Of a stretch of 49,034 bases of DNA, positions 39,810-47,637 are shown one piece after another. The stretch is from positions 1-49,034 of the forward strand of contig JAIYDC010000104.1 of NCBI GenBank assembly GCA_027487685.1. The letters run 5' to 3'. Origin of the DNA: Pseudomonadota bacterium (GTDB lineage Bacteria; Bdellovibrionota; Bacteriovoracia; Bacteriovoracales; Bacteriovoracaceae). A program made the position numbers and the translations under genes. Positions within the stretch are counted from its first letter, which is position 1, and each line of letters starts with the position of its first letter. The notes under the pieces are model-generated. The model made no database searches, was not told the DNA's origin, and was given only the letters and a program-made list of their open reading frames with translations.

Positions 39810-40415
39810 ATGCGCCTGAAGCTCAAGCTCCTTGATGGAGAAAATATCGATCACAAGATCAAAGATAATGACCTCGTGACCATCGGTCGGTCGCCGAAGT
39901 GTTCCGTCGTAATTCCGAAGGACGGAATGTCCCGCCAACACTGCCAACTAGAGATTGTGAACGGAGAGGTCTTTGTAACCGACCTCGGGAGTACCAACGG
40001 TGTCTTCATCGACGGAGTGCGGATCCCACCCAACACAAGAACCCATTATTCCAGCTATCTGACTCTGGCCTTCGGAGCCGTTCACAGTTTACAAGTTGAT
40101 GCCGAAGATTTTTCTGTTCCTGACTACTCCGTGCTCCAAACCAAGTCTACGATCCCAGGCAAAGCTGAGCCTACCGAGAAGACCGGAACTGACCAGCATG
40201 GCCCAAAAGCGCAAAAGCGACCCATTGAAGAAAAAACTCGCTCTAAGGTCCTCCCTAAAGAGGATAAAAGCAAATTCTGGATCATGAACGGCATCATACT
40301 TCTGGTCGTAGCTGGTCTTGTTTATTGGTACGTAAAAACTGACAGTAACGTTGATACACCAGATTTTGAGTCAATTCCTGACATGCCCGAAACTAGTAGC
40401 AGCAGTCAGAAGTAG
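39810..40415 (+). CDS. FHA-domain protein with membrane anchor, paralogue of the preceding gene
   Basis: Product of 201 residues from the ATG at 39810 (a GTG at 39807 is also in frame). FHA core residues ~5-100: TIGRSPKCSVVIP (24-36), MSRQHCQLE and DLGSTNGVFIDGVR (58-71). A basic linker (KAQKRPIEEKTRSKVLPK) leads to one membrane helix ~157-175 (IMNGIILLVVAGLVYWYV) and a short acidic tail. It has the same architecture as its neighbour, so a tandem duplication is likely. It precedes the minor-pilin operon by 100 bases, so it may be part of signalling linked to pilus function (inference). Confidence 0.9.
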   Translation: MRLKLKLLDGENIDHKIKDNDLVTIGRSPKCSVVIPKDGMSRQHCQLEIVNGEVFVTDLGSTNGVFIDGVRIPPNTRTHYSSYLTLAFGAVHSLQVDAEDFSVPDYSVLQTKSTIPGKAEPTEKTGTDQHGPKAQKRPIEEKTRSKVLPKEDKSKFWIMNGIILLVVAGLVYWYVKTDSNVDTPDFESIPDMPETSSSSQK

Positions 40416-40515
40416 CGCCCAAAGCCCAGTCGTTTTAGTCACCTACCTCTACTCATAGTGATTTGTAAGAGAAAATTCCTCACATTTTTTTGTTTTGTCA
40501 TAAAATATTAGAATC

Positions 40516-43458
40516 ATGAAGATTCAACAACTTTTCTCTAAAAATCAGCGTGGCGCCTCCCTTCCCATGGTTATGGCCGTGGTCTCTCTCGGAGTCGCGG
40601 GCCTTTCCTACACCATCACTGACCTATTGCCGAAAATGCAAAAAGAGAAGACGAGGGTCGAGGCGACCATCAACTACCGCGTCTTTATGGCGAGTTTAAA
40701 CGATTACCTCGTCCACGCCTTGCGCGAACGCTGGTGCTTCAATGTCTTACCAAGCGGTGAACCTGATCTCCACATTACTGATCTCCTCATTTCCGATGCT
40801 TGCAGTGACGGGAAACCCATGGAAGAGATCGTGACGTATCCGGGAAATCTCGAGCGACTTCTCTGGTCCAATAAAAATGTTGAGGCCTACCCGGCCAACT
40901 TGGATCAAGCGAAAAAAGACAACCGGATCATGGCAATAAACTTCCTCCGATTTTACTCAACACCGAAGCTTGCAAATAGGCTTCTGAGTAAGGACCACAT
41001 CTACCTTCCGGGCAACGCCTTGAACCTACGCCTAACCCGAGACATTCTCGATGACATGAACGACCAGCATCCACTTTTTACTATGACCCGTGGGATTCGT
41101 GATTGTGTGAACTTCGTAGACATTAAAATCTTCCAGCAGCGGTTAGTGGGTAACATGGCAACTGGGGACGAGCAAAAGATTGGCATCAGCATCACACCGA
41201 AAATAAACTCTCTCAAATTGCGGTGCCATACCATCAGGACCGCTGAATCCACCAGTTTCTACACCTTCTTTCCACGGCGACTCCATACCTTCTCCCTCAT
41301 TAAGTACGGAAAACTCGAAGCGAACCGTAATAATGAATTCCATAGCCCGGTTTATGTAGCTGGAGATCTTATTCTCCCGGCCGGAGCAACAGACTACCTC
41401 TTGAATAAGAACGAACCTTTAAAACCTAGCTGCTTCGATCCTGATAACGGCAAGGGGACCTCGGTTTTCTACAACACTCTGACTCTGGGGATTTTTAATA
41501 GCGGTGACTCCTCCCGCATCTTTCGTCCAGGTAAGATCCTTCAGAATGACGGACAAGTTTTTAGCTTCAACAGTAAAGAATTTAGCTACAAGGAGAGGGG
41601 TCACCCCTATGCCTCAAAGCAAGACTGCTACTCCGGTTTTCGGGGCTTTCTAGGTGGAGTTCGCCTCGACGCTACCGAGGACAAAGGCTTCTATAACCTC
41701 TTTGATCACACAGGAACGACTTCTGCCAACATGACCAGTCTTCAGGACTGTATCAACGAGACGAAGTACCAGACGACTCCAAGTCTTCACCGGCACTCGA
41801 AACTAGTTTATAAAAAAGAACTTAACACGAGCACGGAGGCGAAGGTTCGTCTCGCTCTTACAAAATTCAACCGTTTTAAGGCGGGATCAATCCCGATAGC
41901 AGAGAATCCCACTCCTCATGCTGGTGATCTTCTGAAGTTCATAATAGATCCGCCGGGAGATGGTGTCCCCTCTTATGGGAGGATCTTCCTACAGCCCATT
42001 GGTCAGACAATTGGTTTTGATAAAGACCTGAAGGACAATTTTTATGGAACGATCGGTGGCAGTTCTACTGTTAAGATTAGTATTCATCTCGATGTTTTAG
42101 GTTTTGAAAAGACCACGACCTCCCCGAGTGTGCCTGGAACTCTTGAAACGATGATCACGAAGCTCGATAACGTTGATAAAAACTCATACCTGAATGTGGC
42201 CCCTTCCGGTCACGTCATCAAAAATACACTGGAGTATATAGAGTATGAGGATGCGGCCAAAAAGCTAAGAGACAAGTGCGAAGTCAAAAATTCAACTCAG
42301 TGCCAAGTGGCCCTGAAATACGCTGTGAGCACCTGCACTCCGGCAACGGCTTGTGATCATGGAGTCGAGTTCAATACTTTCAACAATAAGCGCACGATTT
42401 TTAAATCCTACCTCAACGGCCTAATGGCCGTCGTAAATGGTACGGACACTCCGCTCCTAACTATAACACTTGAAGACTTACCCAATTCCAGCAACACGAA
42501 AACACTCCTTAACCACAAACAGTTAAAACTTTCCGTGAATAGCAGTTGGGATGATTTTTTCCCACTCCTCAAAATGAAATTGCCAAGTGCGAAGGGTCTT
42601 CAACTGCAGTTCAACGCACTTCACTACGGCGCCGACAACCGCTCGATCCGTTTGCACCTCGAGGACAACAATTTCCAGCTGGCCCTAAAGCCCATGGAGA
42701 ACGGCATCACCAACTATAATCTCAACACTTCGTGGAGAACCGCAGACAAAAACGACGGGGTGGATTCCCAGGACCTCCGCGAGATCGTTCACCTAGACTG
42801 TCCCAATGGTATGGGTCTCGCTGACTGGGATACCGACATGTCCGGTAGTTCGAGTTTCTCCTGGAACTACGCCAACACTCCGCCCGGCGCCAAAGTCGAT
42901 AGTAATGACCACTCGACTCTCGAACAAATCGTCTTTGGCCCTGACCTAATGGAGGGACACCTCGCCTCACTGACGAAGTCTATCGTCAAAAAATGTACAG
43001 TGAACTCCAATCGCTCCATCGTCTATGGTTTTTACGTTTGCGAGGAGCTCATTATTGAGTCACGCACTGAACCGCTTCACATGATTGGTACATTCATCGT
43101 CAAAAAACTGGTCCAGGATGTAAATTCCCCTATGCCGGTCAGCTGGTACAGTATCTGGGATGCCAAGGCCGCGGACTTTATCCTATCCGATTTAAATAGC
43201 GGCAACCCTCAATGTGCTGCGGGCAATGTTGTCTCCAAAACCTTTTACGACTACCTGACCGACAGCTCACTTCCTAGTCGCCTCAGGAATTGCAGTGCCC
43301 TCAACCTTGTCAACAACGGCCCCAATAACTTCACCTGGACCACAGTTGATCCGGACATCGGCATAGCCCAGGCAGGGGATACCATGACCTCCCAGAAGGC
43401 GAACCGGATCCAGAAGTGGATCATCAAAGAAGAATCTCGAGTGGAGGTGATCAAATGA
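40516..43458 (+). CDS. very large type IV pilin-like (PilX/GspK-type) protein
   Basis: Product of 980 residues. The N terminus NQRGASLPMVMAVVSLGVAG is a class III signal/prepilin type: a cleavage site after Gly12 and a hydrophobic helix of about 20 residues. The fifth mature residue is Met instead of Glu, as in GspK/PilX-type minor pilins that sit at the tip. The rest is a very large extracytoplasmic beta-rich region with about 20 cysteines, far longer than usual minor pilins (150-300). It probably serves as an adhesin-like tip module. It overlaps the PilV-like gene by 4 bases. No Shine-Dalgarno is evident before the ATG; a TAAAAT box lies 9 bases upstream. Confidence 0.7.
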   Translation: MKIQQLFSKNQRGASLPMVMAVVSLGVAGLSYTITDLLPKMQKEKTRVEATINYRVFMASLNDYLVHALRERWCFNVLPSGEPDLHITDLLISDACSDGKPMEEIVTYPGNLERLLWSNKNVEAYPANLDQAKKDNRIMAINFLRFYSTPKLANRLLSKDHIYLPGNALNLRLTRDILDDMNDQHPLFTMTRGIRDCVNFVDIKIFQQRLVGNMATGDEQKIGISITPKINSLKLRCHTIRTAESTSFYTFFPRRLHTFSLIKYGKLEANRNNEFHSPVYVAGDLILPAGATDYLLNKNEPLKPSCFDPDNGKGTSVFYNTLTLGIFNSGDSSRIFRPGKILQNDGQVFSFNSKEFSYKERGHPYASKQDCYSGFRGFLGGVRLDATEDKGFYNLFDHTGTTSANMTSLQDCINETKYQTTPSLHRHSKLVYKKELNTSTEAKVRLALTKFNRFKAGSIPIAENPTPHAGDLLKFIIDPPGDGVPSYGRIFLQPIGQTIGFDKDLKDNFYGTIGGSSTVKISIHLDVLGFEKTTTSPSVPGTLETMITKLDNVDKNSYLNVAPSGHVIKNTLEYIEYEDAAKKLRDKCEVKNSTQCQVALKYAVSTCTPATACDHGVEFNTFNNKRTIFKSYLNGLMAVVNGTDTPLLTITLEDLPNSSNTKTLLNHKQLKLSVNSSWDDFFPLLKMKLPSAKGLQLQFNALHYGADNRSIRLHLEDNNFQLALKPMENGITNYNLNTSWRTADKNDGVDSQDLREIVHLDCPNGMGLADWDTDMSGSSSFSWNYANTPPGAKVDSNDHSTLEQIVFGPDLMEGHLASLTKSIVKKCTVNSNRSIVYGFYVCEELIIESRTEPLHMIGTFIVKKLVQDVNSPMPVSWYSIWDAKAADFILSDLNSGNPQCAAGNVVSKTFYDYLTDSSLPSRLRNCSALNLVNNGPNNFTWTTVDPDIGIAQAGDTMTSQKANRIQKWIIKEESRVEVIK

Positions 43459-43919
43459 TCACAAAAAACCAACGCGGCATTGGTATGCTTGAAGTCCTGA
43501 TGGGCTTCGGGCTCCTGGGTGTGGGCTCTGTGATTATCTTGAACGGAGTCGATTTTATAGGGGAGAAAAAGGAAATTGTCGACAAAGCTGCCATTCAGGA
43601 GAGCCTTATCACCAGTCTTCTTGAGTCCATTCGTGCCAATGTTGCGCGTGAGAAGGTAGACTTCGCGCCGGACGACTTCTTAAACCGGAATACCTACCCT
43701 AGCGTCCAAGAGAGCCTCAGTCTGTGCTGGGTGAACGACGGTTTCGTACCCGTTGATGCATTCCCCGAGTGCCCTGGGCGCGTGGGTTATGTCGTCACTC
43801 CGCTCAAGATCGGATCCATGGAGTTTCGAGGACTCCATAAAGTTATCCTTCGAATCACCCATAAGGAACTCTTTCCGAACACTTACCAGCAGTATGAGTT
43901 CATTGTGAAGGACCCATGA
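43455..43919 (+). CDS. minor prepilin, PilV-like
   Basis: Product of 154 residues from the ATG at 43455 (overlap ATGA with the preceding gene; the frame from 43416 is not needed). Prepilin motif NQRG|IGMLEVLMGFGLLGVG: cleavage after Gly8, Glu at mature position 5, then a 20-residue hydrophobic helix. The globular part has two cysteines (SLCWVND and FPECPGR). It overlaps the next gene by 4 bases and is part of the minor-pilin operon. Confidence 0.85.
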   Translation: MITKNQRGIGMLEVLMGFGLLGVGSVIILNGVDFIGEKKEIVDKAAIQESLITSLLESIRANVAREKVDFAPDDFLNRNTYPSVQESLSLCWVNDGFVPVDAFPECPGRVGYVVTPLKIGSMEFRGLHKVILRITHKELFPNTYQQYEFIVKDP

Positions 43920-45013
43920 GAAATAACCAGAAAGGCTTTACCCTCATCGAAACACTCGTCACGTTGGGTCTCACGGGAGGCTTAGCTCTCGCCTCTTATG
44001 CTCTTTACAATTTCAACCGCCGTGAGACAAACCGTCTAGGTGAGGACATCCAGGCGACGATCAGTAGGTACGGCGGCGGCAAAGTCTTAAACCTTGACTT
44101 GATGGGTGCTGAGCCGAGTTTTAATTTCTTAAGTATTAAAGAAGATGCTGACAAAGGTGGTAAACCTTTCTTTGTCCTGGCCCCAAGTGAACTTTGCTCC
44201 AGAGAGTGCGATCGTACACTTACACTTAAAGTCGCACCTGGTGCTGGGCAATCCAAATCGATCTTCTTTCTCGTCCGGAAAGGCTACAAGGATGAGATGG
44301 TAAAATTTGCGGTCGACCCGAAAGATGCTTTTGATGGTACTACCTACAAAGGGATCAATAAAAATTTCGCGGACCCCGGCCAAAGCATTAGTAAGTCAAA
44401 CATCGGTCCAGAGTCGCCCTGGGAGGCAGATAGAGTGCTGCTACTCACGTCCGAAATGAGCTTCTTTGACCGACATAATTCTATTCGCGGAACCATTGCC
44501 AATGATGTGCACAGCGTCTCCTGTAATCCTCCGGGCAGCTGCGACTTCATGGGCAAGAGACCCATGCGGTTTCTTGGGAAAGTTAACTCAGCGGCGAGTG
44601 ATCTTGAGCAGATCACGGTCAGGGGGCAGAGTGGTCTCCTTCAACGGGAGTATCAGATCTGTAGGCCAGATGTATCAATGACGTGTTCTTCCACCATCGA
44701 CATAGGACTCGTGCTTTCCGCCAAAACCTTCATGGAAAAGCTCCCCTACCTCCCAGGCATGGATAACCGAGCCTACTTATCTCCGGTGGAGCTCGTCGAA
44801 TACTACCTGAAGAAACCGTCGTTCGCTTCTCCCGATCACCAGACCCAACTCATCCGAACCCGCTATAAACTTTCGGGTGCTGAGCTCGTGGCCGATGTCA
44901 CGACCCCGATCATAACCGGTGTTCAGGAAATTATTTTCAAAAGAAGAAACGTCTCTAATCCGCTGATTGAGTACCGGATTAAGAAAGTGAATATGAGAAA
45001 GAGTATAAAGTAA
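43916..45013 (+). CDS. minor prepilin, PilW/GspJ-like
   Basis: Product of 365 residues. Prepilin motif NQKG|FTLIETLVTLGLTGGLALA (cleavage after Gly7, Phe at +1, Glu at +5), followed by a globular domain of about 330 residues with cysteines (SELCSRECD, SVSCNPPGSCD, ICRPDVSMTC). It overlaps the PilV-like gene by 4 bases and the next gene follows 13 bases later. It assembles at the pilus tip with the neighbouring minor pilins (family knowledge). Confidence 0.87.
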   Translation: MRNNQKGFTLIETLVTLGLTGGLALASYALYNFNRRETNRLGEDIQATISRYGGGKVLNLDLMGAEPSFNFLSIKEDADKGGKPFFVLAPSELCSRECDRTLTLKVAPGAGQSKSIFFLVRKGYKDEMVKFAVDPKDAFDGTTYKGINKNFADPGQSISKSNIGPESPWEADRVLLLTSEMSFFDRHNSIRGTIANDVHSVSCNPPGSCDFMGKRPMRFLGKVNSAASDLEQITVRGQSGLLQREYQICRPDVSMTCSSTIDIGLVLSAKTFMEKLPYLPGMDNRAYLSPVELVEYYLKKPSFASPDHQTQLIRTRYKLSGAELVADVTTPIITGVQEIIFKRRNVSNPLIEYRIKKVNMRKSIK

Positions 45014-45026
45014 AAGAGAGGACCGC

Positions 45027-46556
45027 ATGAAACAGTACGTTGTCTACCTTACATTGCTAGTTTCCCTGCCTGCCATGGCCCAGTTCACGGTTTCACCGTT
45101 CGGCGCCGCCGGGCCGTCGGCTCCACCGAACGGTGATGGCGGACAGTCTGAGTGTGGGCCAGGTAAGAGCTGCTCCTTTGAGCTCACCCTTAAGCCCTTT
45201 TGCTTCGGCACAAACCTGCGCGCTTATCCAATCGAGATTCAGATGGATCCAAGCAGGAAGGTCCACACGACACTGAACCTGGAGAGTTCAACGGAAGCAG
45301 GCCAGACCGATAGCTTTGCAATTGCTCTCCCTGGCCGAATGACCTACGACGCCGCAGGGACTCACATTAATTGCGACTTTACTAATGGCGATCAGCCACT
45401 GACACAAGTGGGTAATCGCTCAATGACGTGCAAGATTCCTTGGCTTAATGACCGGCCAATTAGCTACACACTGACTGAATGGGGCTCACGGACAAATCCT
45501 TATACCGCCTACGCCCACCCGGCCTGGTCCGGAGAATTCGTAAGGTATACGGGGGTTGGACTCCCGGCAGTTCTCGACAATCCAGCAGATAGCTCAGTCA
45601 TAGATCAAAACATCACTTGTATGTACCGCTTCACCTCCTTTAATTTCTCGGGCACCGTGATCCAGAGCTCAGTCAACTGCTACTTCCCCTCACATCTGCC
45701 TGACCTCGCATCCCTCATCTCTGTCACCAAAAACGGCTCACCGATAACAGATGCTAAGGTCTCCGCCTACGTCAATATGGTGAAGATCTTTTTTAAAGGC
45801 AGAATCAACTCACTTCCAGAAAATCGTCCCTTTAAGCACGGGAAGATGGTCCTTGAGTCCCCACCGAAATACTCTCTATCTTTCGCCCAGGCCGGAACGC
45901 CCGACGACGCGCCCGACAATGGTTCTCGCCGGCCTATCCACCACGTAACTGAAGGCGCGGGCTTCGACGTAAACAACGGCTACCAGAGCTTCACCGCTCA
46001 GGTTAAGTTCCCAGGGATGGAGGGCTTCTGCGGCGGCTTCTACTCTCCCCTCATGCTCTTCTTTGACAACAACCTTCCGAAGTTCAATGGCGTCTCCACC
46101 TTCCAGCTTTATAAAATCGCCGAGGGAACTCCAGTGAACTGGCCCGAGCGCAATGCTCCTGGCCACTTCCTTGCCCGTCTCAAAAAGGGAGAGAGTATGG
46201 TTGCTTCCTACAAGAATCTCTTCGGTCAAGATGAAAGCTTCGCCAACGGCTTCGAGGCACTCAAAGTCCATGATGACAACAAGGACGGCGTGATCAACGA
46301 GAAGGATAAGATTTGGAGTGAACTCTACCTCTGGAATGACAAGAACAGTGACGGTTTTTCAGATAAAGACGAAGTCCGTAAACCGAAGGACATGGGTCTC
46401 GTGAGCATCGCTCTCGCTTACACTTCCAGGGATGAAACGAAGTTTGGTGCTCGAGCCCTGGCCCGTGAGAAGGGTAAGTTTACCTTTAAGAATAAAGGTA
46501 AGGCCGTCACAGGCAACATCTACGATATGTGGTTCTCACCCTATAAGCAGCAGTAA
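45027..46556 (+). CDS. secreted protein with EF-hand-like calcium-binding motifs
   Basis: Product of 509 residues. Signal peptide VVYLTLLVSLPAMA, cleavage near residue 18. A long beta-rich region (20-400) with cysteines is followed at 413-450 by two EF-hand-like loops: DDNKDGVINEKD and NDKNSDGFSDKDE, each with the Dx[DN]xDG pattern, then a short tail. The pattern also occurs at the end of large bacterial surface proteins. It is the last gene of the pilin operon, so it is probably a pilus-associated or surface protein whose fold depends on calcium (inference). GAGAGGA precedes the ATG; the terminator is at 46564. Confidence 0.75.
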   Translation: MKQYVVYLTLLVSLPAMAQFTVSPFGAAGPSAPPNGDGGQSECGPGKSCSFELTLKPFCFGTNLRAYPIEIQMDPSRKVHTTLNLESSTEAGQTDSFAIALPGRMTYDAAGTHINCDFTNGDQPLTQVGNRSMTCKIPWLNDRPISYTLTEWGSRTNPYTAYAHPAWSGEFVRYTGVGLPAVLDNPADSSVIDQNITCMYRFTSFNFSGTVIQSSVNCYFPSHLPDLASLISVTKNGSPITDAKVSAYVNMVKIFFKGRINSLPENRPFKHGKMVLESPPKYSLSFAQAGTPDDAPDNGSRRPIHHVTEGAGFDVNNGYQSFTAQVKFPGMEGFCGGFYSPLMLFFDNNLPKFNGVSTFQLYKIAEGTPVNWPERNAPGHFLARLKKGESMVASYKNLFGQDESFANGFEALKVHDDNKDGVINEKDKIWSELYLWNDKNSDGFSDKDEVRKPKDMGLVSIALAYTSRDETKFGARALAREKGKFTFKNKGKAVTGNIYDMWFSPYKQQ

Positions 46557-46563
46557 AAACTTT

Positions 46564-46592
46564 AAGAGGGCCCTTCGGGGCCCTCTTTTTTT
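46564..46592 (+). terminator. rho-independent terminator of the pilin operon
   Basis: A perfect 10-bp stem AAGAGGGCCC (46564-46573) / GGGCCCTCTT (46578-46587) with a UUCG tetraloop is followed by a T-run to 46592. Confidence 0.95.
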
Positions 46593-46602
46593 GGTACCGG
46601 AA

Positions 46603-46980
46603 TCAAGGCGCCTGAACCGCTTTTGTCTTCCACTCGTCACGCACGCAGAATCGATTCCCATGCTCATGAGTGGTTAAAAAGAGCTGCCGCTGAAAGCAAG
46701 ACCACTTGTTAGGAAACTCTCCGACTGGAGCACACGAATGAAAGAGCGCCTCTGACTTCTGAAGCTCCAGTGAGCGCTTCTCTTCACAGGCCTTATAGTA
46801 CGTCTCGAGGACGCAGACCCAGTGCTGATCTTCACAGTCATAAATAAGAAAGGCGCCAGCTTCATATTTGTCGGAGATGATATCCCGGCGGGCATCAAAG
46901 CCCGAGGTCAGTTTTTCTTCCTGGGCCCTAAGTGAGAAGCACCCAACGCCAATGATCAAAAGCAGGATCAAATTTTTCAT
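46603..46980 (-). CDS. small secreted cysteine-rich protein
   Basis: Product of 125 residues from the ATG at 46980 (46986 is the alternative). Signal peptide LILLLIIGVGCFSLRA, cleavage near residue 20. The mature domain has seven cysteines (DCEDQHWVCVLETYYKACEE, HSCAPV, WSCFQRQ, RFCVRDEW) and is probably disulphide-bonded. No family recognised. A consensus TTGACA (47031-47036) lies upstream, but its -10 is poor. It ends 11 bases after the pilin operon's terminator, facing it. Confidence 0.6.
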   Translation of the reverse strand: MKNLILLLIIGVGCFSLRAQEEKLTSGFDARRDIISDKYEAGAFLIYDCEDQHWVCVLETYYKACEEKRSLELQKSEALFHSCAPVGEFPNKWSCFQRQLFLTTHEHGNRFCVRDEWKTKAVQAP

Positions 46981-47087
46981 ATGCATGGGCTTGTCGGGAC
47001 ATCCAAGGGATCACTCGAGGGTGTTTCATATGTCAAACACACTTCAACAAATCCAATCATTTGATCTCGATTGAAAAATAGGTTTCT

Positions 47088-47136
47088 TTTTGCCTTAATT
47101 AAGATACGATCATTTGAGGCTAGAAATAAGGCAAAA
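47088..47136. promoter_or_regulatory. long-spaced inverted repeat in front of rrf2-sufB
   Basis: TTTTGCCTTA (47088-47097) and TAAGGCAAAA (47127-47136) are perfect inverted 10-mers separated by 29 bases. They end 12 bases before the rrf2 ATG at 47149. The AT-rich centre could hold the promoter, making this a candidate autoregulatory operator or leader hairpin. Confidence 0.45.
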
Positions 47137-47148
47137 TCAGGCGTATTT

Positions 47149-47637
47149 ATGATTAAGATCAATCGAAAAGTTGAGTATGCCCTTATGGTTTTAAAGCTCA
47201 TGAAGGAAAAAGGCGCCTCGGAGCTTACCACCGCTCGGGAAGTGTGCGACGGTTTTGAAACCCCCTTCGACACCACCGCGAAGGTCATGCAGCAGATGAA
47301 TACTGCCGGCATCCTTCACTCACACAAGGGAGTCAAGGGGGGCTATACTCTGGCCCGTGACCTTTCCCAAGTGAGCTACCTAGAACTCGCTGAGCTCGTC
47401 GAAGGGAAGGCCTTTATGATGGACTGCCACGATGGCCCCTGTGACCTCTACCATAAGTGCAACATTTCTCGACCGATCAAGCGTCTTAATGATTACCTGA
47501 TCACGATCTTCTCCGCCCTGACACTGCATGAGCTTCTCGCGGATGATAATCTGCTGGCCCTGAAGAAGCATCCTGAGAAGAAGGTTGAACACTGTCCTTT
47601 AGTAGACATGCGCGCAAGTGACGAGGTGAAGGTATGA
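47149..47637 (+). CDS. Rrf2-family (IscR-like) Fe-S-dependent transcription regulator
   Basis: Product of 162 residues from the ATG at 47149 (the frame from 47071 is longer but not needed). N-terminal winged helix [14 protein letters not shown]...[10 protein letters not shown] (helix-turn-helix), wing [15 protein letters not shown], and the C-terminal cysteine triad Cys93, Cys98 and Cys104 ([13 protein letters not shown]), spaced as in IscR for a [2Fe-2S] cluster. Its stop overlaps sufB by 4 bases, so it probably regulates the suf Fe-S assembly operon. Confidence 0.92.
   Translation: MIKINRKVEYALMVLKLMKEKGASELTTAREVCDGFETPFDTTAKVMQQMNTAGILHSHKGVKGGYTLARDLSQVSYLELAELVEGKAFMMDCHDGPCDLYHKCNISRPIKRLNDYLITIFSALTLHELLADDNLLALKKHPEKKVEHCPLVDMRASDEVKV

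Noticed and set aside
40501-40506. TAAAAT box before the 980-residue pilin gene as another leaderless promoter
   Set aside because: The distance to ATG is 9 bases and no convincing -35 hexamer is found.
47071-47148. N-terminal extension of the Rrf2 regulator
   Set aside because: The added 26 residues do not match Rrf2 family starts, and the sequence there contains the inverted repeat; ATG 47149 gives the family N terminus [12 protein letters not shown].
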